22,217 nucleotides of DNA from CAZQIC01 sp964593555. GTDB lineage: Bacteria > Bacteroidota > Bacteroidia > JAFLBG01. Positions 8,490 to 15,150 of this stretch are shown here, one piece after another. Under the pieces are notes generated by a model. The model was not told the origin of the DNA, searched no databases, and saw only the letters and a list, made by a program, of their open reading frames with translations. Position 1 is the stretch's first letter. Each line of letters opens with the position of its first letter. The position numbers and the translations under genes were made by a program. Location of the stretch: positions 1 to 22,217 of the forward strand of contig CAZQIC010000076.1 in NCBI GenBank assembly GCA_964593555.1. The letters run 5' to 3'.

Positions 8490-9305
8490 ATGTCAGTACA
8501 TAAAGAAGTAAGAAAAGTAACAACCAACGTGCTTCAGGAAATGAAACGCAGCGGCGAAAAAATATCTATGCTTACTGCATACGATTACTCATTAGCGCGT
8601 ATTGTAGATCATGCGGGCATAGACGTAATTCTTGTGGGTGACTCCGCCTCAAATGTAATGGCAGGTCACGAGACAACATTGCCTATTACCCTAGACCAGA
8701 TGATCTACCACGCATCATCTGTGATAAGAGCTATTGACAGGGCATTAGTTGTCGTTGACATGCCGTTTGGATCGTACCAGGGAAATTCAAAAGAAGCACT
8801 TTCATCTGCCATCCGTATTATGAAAGAGTCGGGCGCACATTCGGTAAAAATGGAAGGCGGAAATGAAATAAAAGAATCTATTGAGCGTATTTTATCTGCA
8901 GGTATACCGGTAATGGGACACCTTGGATTAACACCGCAATCGATATACAAGTTCGGAACCTATAACGTAAGGGCAAAGGAAGAAGACGAAGCTAAAAAAT
9001 TAATTGAAGATGCGCATATCCTGGAAAAAACAGGATGTTTTGCCTTGGTACTTGAAAAAATTCCGGCAGCCCTTGCCACACTGGTTGCTAAAGAAATAGC
9101 GATACCTGTAATAGGCATTGGAGCGGGCGGAGGTGTTGATGGACAAGTACTCGTATTACATGATATGCTGGGACTTAACAAAGAATTTAGTCCGAGATTT
9201 TTAAGACGTTACCTTAATTTATATGATGCCATAACAGAGGCGGTTTCAAGTTATGTAGAAGATGTGAAGTCGAAAGATTTTCCGAATGAGAGAGAACAAT
9301 ATTAA
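8490..9305 (+). CDS. panB: 3-methyl-2-oxobutanoate hydroxymethyltransferase (PanB)
   Basis: PanB (ketopantoate hydroxymethyltransferase) transfers a hydroxymethyl group from 5,10-methylene-tetrahydrofolate to 2-oxoisovalerate. This is the first committed step of pantothenate and coenzyme A synthesis, in the cytoplasm. The 271-residue length is normal for the family. Visible motifs include ISMLTAYDYSLARIVD, the metal-binding Asp in ILVGDSASNVMAGH, the second Asp in VVVDMPFGSYQ, VKMEGG, PVMGHLGLTPQS, and the glutamate in LVLEKIP, followed by the glycine-rich IGIGAGGGVDGQVLVLHDMLG. ATG 8490 is chosen over the in-frame TTG at 8457. The extra 11 residues have no counterpart in the family and the upstream codon overlaps the promoter box. 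An RluA-type gene follows after 17 bases and probably shares the transcript. panC and panD are not in the window. Confidence 0.97.
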   Translation: MSVHKEVRKVTTNVLQEMKRSGEKISMLTAYDYSLARIVDHAGIDVILVGDSASNVMAGHETTLPITLDQMIYHASSVIRAIDRALVVVDMPFGSYQGNSKEALSSAIRIMKESGAHSVKMEGGNEIKESIERILSAGIPVMGHLGLTPQSIYKFGTYNVRAKEEDEAKKLIEDAHILEKTGCFALVLEKIPAALATLVAKEIAIPVIGIGAGGGVDGQVLVLHDMLGLNKEFSPRFLRRYLNLYDAITEAVSSYVEDVKSKDFPNEREQY

Positions 9306-9322
9306 TTTACGAATAACTACGA

Positions 9323-10018
9323 ATGGAGGAAGTAAAAAGAGATTTGGAAGTGCTGTATGAGGATAATCATATAATCGCGATCAATAAGCGCTCATCGGAT
9401 ATTGTGCAGGGTGATAAAACCGGCGACGAACCGCTGAGTGATAAAGTAAAAGCATACATCAAAAAAAACTATGATAAGCCCGGTGAAGTTTTTATAGGAG
9501 TCACACATCGTATCGACAGGCCCACAAGCGGCGTAGTGTTATTTGCCCGTACCAGCAAGGCCTTGAGCAGGCTCAATGAAATGTTCCGCGATAAGGAAAT
9601 AAAAAAAACATATTGGGCCATTGTAAAAAATGAACCCAAACCAAACCAGGGTAAACTTGTCCATTTTTTGAAAAAAAATGAAACTGCGAATAAATCAAAA
9701 GCGTTCGAAAAATCAGTTGATAGTGCGTTGCTCTCTGAACTTGAATATAAAGTAATAGCAAAATCAGATAATTATTTTTTAGTGGAAGCAAAGCCACTCA
9801 CAGGCCGCCACCACCAGATTCGCGTACAACTTTCATTTATTGGCTGCCCCATTAAAGGCGATCTTAAATACGGTTTTGCCAGAAGCAATAAAGATGGTTC
9901 TATTTCCTTACATGCACGACAAGTAGAATTTATGCATCCTGTAAAAAAAGAACCCATTGTTATTACTGCACCGGTGCCTGAAGACAATTTGTGGAGAGAT
10001 ATTTCTGTAGGGAAGTGA
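9323..10018 (+). CDS. RluA-family RNA pseudouridine synthase
   Basis: This 231-residue enzyme isomerises uridine to pseudouridine in rRNA or tRNA. The catalytic motif HRIDRPTSG is at residues 62-70, with the nucleophilic Asp at about residue 65. LEVLYEDNHIIAINKR at the N-terminus and LTGRHHQIRVQLSFIGCPIKGDLKYG near residues 158-185 are the other family motifs. There is no N-terminal S4 RNA-binding domain, so it belongs to the short RluA subgroup (RluA/TruC-like) and not the RluD type. I cannot say which RNA position is modified. The gene follows panB by 17 bases on the same strand and converges on the M23 peptidase gene. Confidence 0.93.
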   Translation: MEEVKRDLEVLYEDNHIIAINKRSSDIVQGDKTGDEPLSDKVKAYIKKNYDKPGEVFIGVTHRIDRPTSGVVLFARTSKALSRLNEMFRDKEIKKTYWAIVKNEPKPNQGKLVHFLKKNETANKSKAFEKSVDSALLSELEYKVIAKSDNYFLVEAKPLTGRHHQIRVQLSFIGCPIKGDLKYGFARSNKDGSISLHARQVEFMHPVKKEPIVITAPVPEDNLWRDISVGK

Positions 10019-10060
10019 GAGGTGAGATTTTAGATTTAGGATTTGTGAAGTCAGATCTCT

Positions 10061-10581
10061 TCAATTATTGTTCAAATAATCTATCGGATTTAAGTAAAAC
10101 ATTTTTTTCCAACCTTGATGATCAAAGTCTATTCTCCAAAAACGTATGGGACTAAAGTAACAATGGAATAATGTAAATGAGGTGGCTTACCTTTTGCATT
10201 TCCTGTAGTTCCCACTGTTCCAATCGTAACCTCATGTCCAACAAAAGAAAAAATAGAAGTCTTTATTTCATTTAAATGAGCATAATAATGAATTCTCCAT
10301 TTAGGACCCAAGACAACAATTATATTTCCACCCATGCTTATTTCTCCTGTAAAATTTATTAAGCCGCCTGTTGATGACAGAACAGGTGTACCTGTTTTCG
10401 AAAATATATCTACGCCTTTATGTGTTCCCGATTTCCCCCAAGGATAATACCAAAAAGACTCTTGATTATAACTACCCTTTGAAGCACCGACAACAGGCAT
10501 TTTAAAATTCTGAGGGATTAAAAATCCTATAGCTAAAATAACAGTAACAACAATTAATACCTTTTTCTTTTTTGAGATCAC
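10061..10581 (-). pseudogene. M23-family peptidase with a frameshifted C-terminus (intact ORF 10129-10581)
   Basis: The unbroken reading frame (10129-10581) encodes 150 residues of a LytM/M23 zinc peptidase, a family that usually cuts peptidoglycan cross-bridges. An N-terminal signal anchor (VLIVVTVILAIGFLIP after a lysine run) is followed by the metal site: His54 and Asp58 in HKGVD, and His137 in HLHYS, with His102 and His135 as the expected catalytic histidines. The frame stops early after PYVFGE. Adding one T to the TTTTT run (A run at 10138-10142 on the plus strand) restores 25 residues, starting VFWRIDFDHQGWKKMFYLNP. That is the usual C-terminus of this group, ending at the TGA at 10063-10061. 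The catalytic core is intact, so the shortened protein may still fold; a sequencing error is equally possible. The start is GTG at 10581, directly abutting the arfB stop codon, which suggests translational coupling. Confidence 0.85.
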
Positions 10582-11001
10582 TTAGTCGTTGTTATAGAAT
10601 TTCCCTCTACTTACTTTCCTCTCCGATCTTTTCTTCTTCTCTTTCAATCTTTTTTCTTTAACACCCTTGCTAGGCTTTGAAGGTTTTCTCTTTTTAGGAA
10701 CAAAGAACGCTTTGGCAATCAGCTCATAAAATTTCTCAACGGCCAGTTCCTTGTTATTCAGTTGCGAGCGTTCGGCTTGAGATACAACACTTAATATCCC
10801 CTCCTTGCTGATCTTATTTTTAAGTTTTGATAATACCAGTCTTTTCTGGTCTTCGTTCAACAACATAGAATTCCAAACATCAAAGCACAATTCCACTTTA
10901 GTGGATACTTTATTTACGTTTTGTCCACCTTTACCCCCGCTGCGGCTGGTTTTAAAAACGAATTCTTTATCTAGGTCGATTGTTTTTTTTATTATAGACA
11001 T
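10582..11001 (-). CDS. arfB: Alternative ribosome-rescue factor ArfB (YaeJ-like peptidyl-tRNA hydrolase)
   Basis: This 139-residue protein is of the class I release factor-like family that hydrolyses peptidyl-tRNA on stalled ribosomes. The catalytic GGQ motif lies at residues 25-27 within SRSGGKGGQNVNKVSTKVEL. The C-terminal tail is very basic (KKRKPSKPSKGVKEKRLKEKKKRSERK), as expected for the ArfB tail that enters the empty mRNA channel. Length and architecture fit ArfB and exclude full-size RF1/RF2, which have extra domains. The M23 peptidase gene starts with no gap after the stop codon. The amidase gene is divergent, and a palindromic repeat lies in the intergenic region between them. Confidence 0.93.
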   Translation of the reverse strand: MSIIKKTIDLDKEFVFKTSRSGGKGGQNVNKVSTKVELCFDVWNSMLLNEDQKRLVLSKLKNKISKEGILSVVSQAERSQLNNKELAVEKFYELIAKAFFVPKKRKPSKPSKGVKEKRLKEKKKRSERKVSRGKFYNND

Positions 11002-11015
11002 GTGTTAAAAATAGA

Positions 11016-11094
11016 ACGCAGATAAACACGGATGATTATGGTTAATTAAGATAATAAAATCAGCGTAAATCATAATTATCATAATAATCTGCGT
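11016..11094. repeat. Intergenic palindromic repeat (CGCAGAT / ATCTGCG type)
   Basis: ACGCAGAT at 11016-11023 pairs with ATCTGCGT at 11087-11094. An inner arm, GATGATTATG (11031-11040), pairs at nine of ten positions with CATAATTATC (11071-11080). The wording (CGCAGATAAACACGGAT ... AATCTGCGTG) is like a dispersed intergenic repeat seen in many bacterial genomes. It lies in the divergent space between arfB and the amidase, just upstream of the amidase -7 box. Confidence 0.6.
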
Positions 11095-11109
11095 GCCATA
11101 AAATTACAT

Positions 11110-11117
11110 TACTTTTG
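11110..11117 (+). promoter_or_regulatory. Bacteroidota -7 box of the amidase gene
   Basis: TACTTTTG matches TAnnTTTG and ends three bases before the first ATG (11121). If it is active, transcription would begin at or next to the start codon. There is no obvious -33 TTTG. Confidence 0.45.
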
Positions 11118-11120
11118 TAT

Positions 11121-12395
11121 ATGATGTTCGTACGTCAATTCTTACCTGTTATCTTACTTTTCTTGCATTTCCTTTGCAAAGCACAAAGCATTGATCAGCA
11201 AAAAGCGTACTACAAAGCAAAAGTCGAAAAATATCTCGACAAAGAGAAAGCATTAGGCACACATTATACAATAAATGATTCAGGGATATACATTTATGCA
11301 GAACCCATAGGGAGGATTATTCCAATTGATTACTTTATTCCATGGAGCGAAATAAATACATTAAAGAAAACTATTGGTTGTTATCCTGATGATAGTTTAT
11401 TGATGTGGCTTAAAGAACCGAACAGACTAAAACAACTTGATTGTAATAAAAAAGGCTCCGAAGTTGATGCAAACAAAAAACTAAGCGGTGTAAAAATTGC
11501 CCTTGATCCAGGCCATATCGCGGGGGATCTTAAAAACGGGATCCTTGAAAAAAAATCATTGCATTTTAAGTACAACAATAAAAATATTGAGATCGTAGAA
11601 GGATTGCTCACACTTCAAACCGCTCTTATTCTAAAAAAAATGCTCGAAGAGCAAGGCGCAGAAGTCATGCTAACCCGCAGTGAGCCTAATCAAACCGCTT
11701 TTGGAATTACATATCACGAATGGCTGGGCAGCCATTTTAAAAACTCTGTTGATACCTCTTTTGCTAATGGAGAGATCACGGAAAAAGAAAAAACATTTTT
11801 GCTTACGAAAGCTACCGAACGCGATATCTTCCGAACCTACTTTAACAATTTGGATATGAAAGAGAGAGTAAGAAAAATAAATGCTTTCTCCCCTGACCTT
11901 ACCATAGTTATTCATTACAATGTAGACGAAACAAATACTGGCTGGACAAAACCAACCATTAAAAATTTTAATATGGTTTTAGTTGGTGGAAGTTTTTTAA
12001 AAAATGAATTAGAAAAACCTATAGATAGATTAGCATTTTTAAGAATGCTAGTTACAGATGATCTGGAACAGTCAGTAAAATTATCGGGGAACCTTATTAG
12101 CACTTTTACGAATAAATTGAATGTCCCGGCCGCAACAGTGAGAGATGCAGAATACCTTACAAAATATTGCATGCCTGCTGATGTTAAAGGTGTTTACTCT
12201 CGCAATTTAACGCTGACGAGGCTTGTAAAAGGTACTGTTGTTTACGGCGAAACACTTTACCAGGATAATGCTAAAGAATGCTTATTACTTAGCAATCCTG
12301 ATACAGAAGTTTACGGTATTAAAACTTCATCGAGAGTAAAACAGGTGGCTGAAGCGTATTATGAGGGGATAATGAGTTATTGTAACTCTAAATAG
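11121..12395 (+). CDS. N-acetylmuramoyl-L-alanine amidase (Amidase_3 family)
   Basis: This exported zinc amidase of about 424 residues is predicted to cut the bond between N-acetylmuramic acid and the stem peptide in peptidoglycan. Residues 1 to about 22 form a signal peptide ending CKAQ. A leading domain of about 100 residues is unassigned. The Amidase_3 core begins at VKIALDPGHIAGD, whose histidine (about residue 132) is the first zinc ligand. The glutamate of IVEGLLTLQTALILKKMLEEQGAEVMLTR should be the second, and the histidine of TIVIHYNVDE (about residue 265) the third. An insert of about 60 residues between these motifs and the long region after IHYNVDE make it divergent from AmiC-type enzymes. 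ATG 11121 or 11124 is preferred to the TTG at 11115, which lies in the promoter box. It converges on tsaE. Confidence 0.88.
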   Translation: MMFVRQFLPVILLFLHFLCKAQSIDQQKAYYKAKVEKYLDKEKALGTHYTINDSGIYIYAEPIGRIIPIDYFIPWSEINTLKKTIGCYPDDSLLMWLKEPNRLKQLDCNKKGSEVDANKKLSGVKIALDPGHIAGDLKNGILEKKSLHFKYNNKNIEIVEGLLTLQTALILKKMLEEQGAEVMLTRSEPNQTAFGITYHEWLGSHFKNSVDTSFANGEITEKEKTFLLTKATERDIFRTYFNNLDMKERVRKINAFSPDLTIVIHYNVDETNTGWTKPTIKNFNMVLVGGSFLKNELEKPIDRLAFLRMLVTDDLEQSVKLSGNLISTFTNKLNVPAATVRDAEYLTKYCMPADVKGVYSRNLTLTRLVKGTVVYGETLYQDNAKECLLLSNPDTEVYGIKTSSRVKQVAEAYYEGIMSYCNSK

Positions 12396-12401
12396 TATTG
12401 C

Positions 12402-12485
12402 CGTCATCATGAGTCCTGACGAAAGGAAGGGCGAAGCGAACTCTCCCACTCGCAGATTGCTTCGTCCTTTATCCTAGCAATGACG
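12402..12485. repeat. Intergenic palindromic repeat (CGTCAT ... ATGACG)
   Basis: CGTCAT at 12402 pairs with ATGACG ending at 12485. Inner arms GCGAAGC (12431-12437) and GCTTCGT (12459-12465) pair at six of seven positions. The wording (GTCATCATGAG ... GCAGATTGCTTCGTCC ... TAGCAATGACG) is a degenerate copy of the 'GTCATTGCGAGG' dispersed intergenic element found across many bacterial phyla. It fills the gap between the convergent amidase and tsaE genes and is more GC-rich than its surroundings. Confidence 0.7.
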
Positions 12486-12501
12486 CCCAAAAATTTCAAT
12501 A

Positions 12502-12915
12502 TTATAAAATAGTCACCACAGAAGAATCCCCTTTTCTCTCAATAGAAAGTTTCACTGTATCCCAGGGAACAATATCCTCCACCAATTGGGGCCATTCGAT
12601 AAAACAATAATTACCAGAGAAAAAATATTCTTCACAGCCAACATCCAAAGCTTCTTTCAGACTTTTTAATCTGTACAGATCAAAATGATAAACCTTTTCA
12701 TCGTCAGAAGTATTGTATTCGTTCACCAAGGAATAAGTAGGGCTTGAAGTATTGTCAGTCACCTTTAACACTTTACAAAATCCCTTTATTAAAGTAGTCT
12801 TCCCCGCTCCCATTTCACCATACAATGCAAATACTTTTTTATCCGAAAAATCAGCAAGAATTTTTTCAGCAGTAGACTTTAGTTCATTAACAGAAGCGGC
12901 AACATATTCACTCAT
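12502..12915 (-). CDS. tsaE: tRNA threonylcarbamoyladenosine biosynthesis ATPase TsaE
   Basis: TsaE is the ATPase partner of TsaB/TsaD that makes N6-threonylcarbamoyladenosine at position 37 of ANN-decoding tRNAs. The 137-residue length is normal. The Walker A motif GEMGAGKT is at residues 33-40. The family block SSPTYSLVNEYN and then VYHFDLYRLKSLKEALDVGCEEYF follows, with the Walker B-like CFIEWPQLVEDIVPWD near residues 105-120. The protein is cytoplasmic. In many Bacteroidota tsaE lies near porX, and that is the case here, except that a short plus-strand gene sits between them. Upstream DNA (12916-13142) is shared with the divergent peptide-precursor gene. Confidence 0.95.
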   Translation of the reverse strand: MSEYVAASVNELKSTAEKILADFSDKKVFALYGEMGAGKTTLIKGFCKVLKVTDNTSSPTYSLVNEYNTSDDEKVYHFDLYRLKSLKEALDVGCEEYFFSGNYCFIEWPQLVEDIVPWDTVKLSIERKGDSSVVTIL

Positions 12916-13008
12916 AAACAGCTTTTAAAAACGAATTTTAAAAAATACAAACGAAGACAAAACTAACTTTTTTCTTCCTTTTAACACTTTTTTGTTTCCA
13001 ATAAATGG

Positions 13009-13129
13009 CAAATAGAAACAGGATAGTAAAATTAATTTAGCTGGATATACTGTCTATTTGCAGATATTTTTGAATCAATCTTTAACATAAGGTTAGCTAT
13101 TGAAAAAAATAAGCAATAACAAATAGACA
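13009..13129. repeat. CAAATAGA inverted/direct repeats upstream of the peptide-precursor gene
   Basis: TGTCTATTTG (13051-13060) is the exact reverse complement of CAAATAGACA (13120-13129). A third, direct copy, CAAATAGAAACA, sits at 13009-13020. The arms flank the candidate -7 box at 13065-13072. They could be operator half-sites or could pair with each other in nucleic acid; neither is shown. Confidence 0.45.
13065..13072 (+). promoter_or_regulatory. Candidate -7 box of the peptide-precursor gene
   Basis: TATTTTTG matches TAnnTTTG, 70 bases before the ATG at 13143. It would give a leader of about 60 bases rich in A. It is AT-rich and could be a chance match. Confidence 0.35.
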
Positions 13130-13142
13130 CAAATTTTAAAAT

Positions 13143-13460
13143 ATGAAAAAAGCTAAATTAAAGTTAGGTGATATACACGTAAACAGTTTTATCACTACCA
13201 TGCAAGCCTCCGAAAAAATGACCATACAAGCTGGAGATGGATCATGGTGGGTATCGGGCTGCATTTTTACATTAAGATGTCCTGATAAAGCCCCTGCGCC
13301 TGGAGGCTTTCAAAGTGAGGTTTGGACATTGGCTCCCTTAGTCCAAATGTGCAATACCGGAGCAAGTAGAAATGATATTTCACAACTTGACCCACAATTA
13401 TGTCCGGCTTGTGCAAGGCCAGCACCGAATAAAGTTGTTGTTGGAACAGTTGGAAATTAA
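13143..13460 (+). CDS. Putative RiPP / lanthipeptide-like precursor peptide
   Basis: This is a 105-residue peptide with a likely leader and a cysteine-bearing remainder. The N-terminus, MKKAKLKLGDIHVNSFITTM (residues 1-20), fits the K-L-x-L-x-D-L-x-V-x-S-F-V-T pattern of Bacteroidota natural-product precursors, including the pinensin-type class I lanthipeptides. Residues 25-31 (KMTIQAG) resemble the usual leader end before a Gly-Gly or Ala-Gly cleavage site. The remaining 74 residues hold five cysteines (40, 46, 70, 87, 90), 10 Ser/Thr that could be modified, and tryptophans at 35, 36 and 61. That is long for a single core. No LanB/LanC dehydratase or cyclase, protease or transporter gene is in the window, so the peptide is an orphan here. 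It has its own upstream repeats and terminator. A small secreted or structural peptide of other function is possible. Confidence 0.6.
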   Translation: MKKAKLKLGDIHVNSFITTMQASEKMTIQAGDGSWWVSGCIFTLRCPDKAPAPGGFQSEVWTLAPLVQMCNTGASRNDISQLDPQLCPACARPAPNKVVVGTVGN

Positions 13461-13466
13461 CGTAAC

Positions 13467-13500
13467 AAAAAAGAGTCCGACAAATACCGGACTCTTTTTT
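13467..13500. terminator. Bidirectional rho-independent terminator
   Basis: AAAAAAGAGTCCG (13467-13479) pairs perfectly with CGGACTCTTTTTT (13488-13500) around an 8-base loop, with one further T at 13501. It lies 6 bases past the precursor-gene stop and just beyond the porX stop on the other strand, so it can serve both genes. Confidence 0.92.
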
Positions 13501-13511
13501 TCACTATAATA

Positions 13512-15065
13512 TTATTTCGCTGACAAAGTCACAAACGGAATGATCATTTCTTCCAATGAAATCCCTCCATGCTGAAATGTATTGCGATAATAAGTTGCGT
13601 AGTAATTAAAATTGTTAGGATAAGCAAAAAACAAATCGGTTTTCGCGAAAATAAAGTTAGAACTCACATGCTGCCTTGGCAAAAAAGCATCAGCCGGATT
13701 CTTCACTTCAAAAACATCCTTCCTCACGAAGTCTAAGTTTTTTCCTTGCTTGTACCTTAAATTGGTATTGGTATTCCTATCACCAACAACTTTAGATGGC
13801 TCCGTAACTTTTATTGTACCGTGATCGGTTGTAATAATTACTCTTGCATTTTTTGAAGCAATAAATTTTAACATTTCATGTAAGGGAGAATGTTCAAACC
13901 AAGACAGTGTTATTGAACGATAGGCTGCTTCATCATCTGCCAGTTCACGTATCACTTCCATTTCTGTACGTGCATGCGAAAGCATATCAACAAAATTGTA
14001 TACGATCACATTTAATTTATTCTGCATTAAATTACTCATACTCTCAGCAAGTTTTTTTCCTGCAGCCAGGTTGGTAATTTTATTGTAAGACATTTTCACA
14101 TCCTTACCCAATCTTTTCAATTGTGCTGCCAAAAATTCTTCTTCGTGTGCATTCTTTGGTCCCTCATCCTCATCGTTCGCCCAAAGCTTAGGAAACATTT
14201 TTTCTATTTCAGATGGCATGAGCCCCGCAAATATTGCATTACGTGCATATTGAGTTGCCGTTGGAAGAATGCTATAAAATAATTCTTCACTATCTACTTT
14301 GAAATATTGTGAAACAACCGGCTGCAACACTTTCCATTGATCGTAGCGTAAATTATCGATCACCATTAAAAAAACCGGCTTATCCTTATCCAGGAAAGGC
14401 GCAACTTTATTTTTTATTAGTGTATGTGACATCAGCGGAACATCAGTGCTTCCTCCTTTTAACCAACTTACATAATTCGCATCAATAAATTTCGAGAACT
14501 GAACATTCGCTTCTGTTTTTTGCATGGCCAATATATCTGCCATTCCTTTATCCTCACTTTTTTCTAACTCAAGCTCCCAATAAACCAATTGTTTGTAAAT
14601 ATCCACCCACTCCTTATGATTCATCTTATCGCCTAATCTCATCCCAATGTTCCTAAACTCCTGCTGATATGCCGATGTAGTTTTTTCACTCACAATACGC
14701 CTGTTATCCAATATCTTTTTTAATGAAAGCAATATCTGGTTTGGATTAACCGGCTTGATCAGGTAATCTGCGATCTTAGAACCAATAGCATCTTCCATTA
14801 TATGCTCTTCTTCACTCTTGGTGATCATGATCACAGGTAGCTCAGGATTTGAATTTTTAATTTGACTCAATGTCTCCAAACCGGAAAGTCCAGGCATATT
14901 CTCATCCAGGAAAACAATATCAAAAGTTTGTTTTTTCAAATGCTCCAATGCTTCATCACCGCTGTTTGCAGTTTTCACATCGTAACCTTTATCATTCAAA
15001 AAAAGGATATGCGGCCTTAAGAGATTTATCTCATCATCGGCCCATAGTATTTGTACTCTATCCAT
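13512..15065 (-). CDS. porX: Type IX secretion response regulator PorX (receiver + PglZ)
   Basis: PorX is the response regulator that works with the sensor PorY to control type IX secretion genes and assembly. Residues 1-120 are a receiver domain: acidic pocket WADDE (Asp10-Asp11), phosphoacceptor Asp54 in IVFLDENMPG, the conserved Thr/Lys MITK near 82-83, and Lys104 in DYLIKPVNP. A linker of about 80 residues leads to a PglZ domain of the alkaline-phosphatase superfamily with KPVFLMVIDNLRYDQW, VIVYNFVDMLSHAR and RVIITTDHGTIKV, which supply Asp/His metal ligands. The C-terminus QHGGISLEEMIIPFVTL is also PglZ-like. The total of 517 residues is normal. The start region is shared with the divergent HD-domain gene. 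The promoter for porX is not obvious. Confidence 0.96.
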   Translation of the reverse strand: MDRVQILWADDEINLLRPHILFLNDKGYDVKTANSGDEALEHLKKQTFDIVFLDENMPGLSGLETLSQIKNSNPELPVIMITKSEEEHIMEDAIGSKIADYLIKPVNPNQILLSLKKILDNRRIVSEKTTSAYQQEFRNIGMRLGDKMNHKEWVDIYKQLVYWELELEKSEDKGMADILAMQKTEANVQFSKFIDANYVSWLKGGSTDVPLMSHTLIKNKVAPFLDKDKPVFLMVIDNLRYDQWKVLQPVVSQYFKVDSEELFYSILPTATQYARNAIFAGLMPSEIEKMFPKLWANDEDEGPKNAHEEEFLAAQLKRLGKDVKMSYNKITNLAAGKKLAESMSNLMQNKLNVIVYNFVDMLSHARTEMEVIRELADDEAAYRSITLSWFEHSPLHEMLKFIASKNARVIITTDHGTIKVTEPSKVVGDRNTNTNLRYKQGKNLDFVRKDVFEVKNPADAFLPRQHVSSNFIFAKTDLFFAYPNNFNYYATYYRNTFQHGGISLEEMIIPFVTLSAK

Positions 15066-15101
15066 AGAAAATCTTTTTATCTAATTATGACGCCAGCTTC
15101 G

Positions 15102-15109
15102 TATATTTG
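15102..15109 (+). promoter_or_regulatory. Bacteroidota -7 box of the HD-domain gene
   Basis: TATATTTG matches TAnnTTTG exactly and lies 41 bases before the GTG start at 15151, in the divergent porX / HD-domain intergenic region. Confidence 0.55.
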
Positions 15110-15150
15110 TTACATAGCGAATTGCTAAATTACGCTTTATTTTCCCTTTT

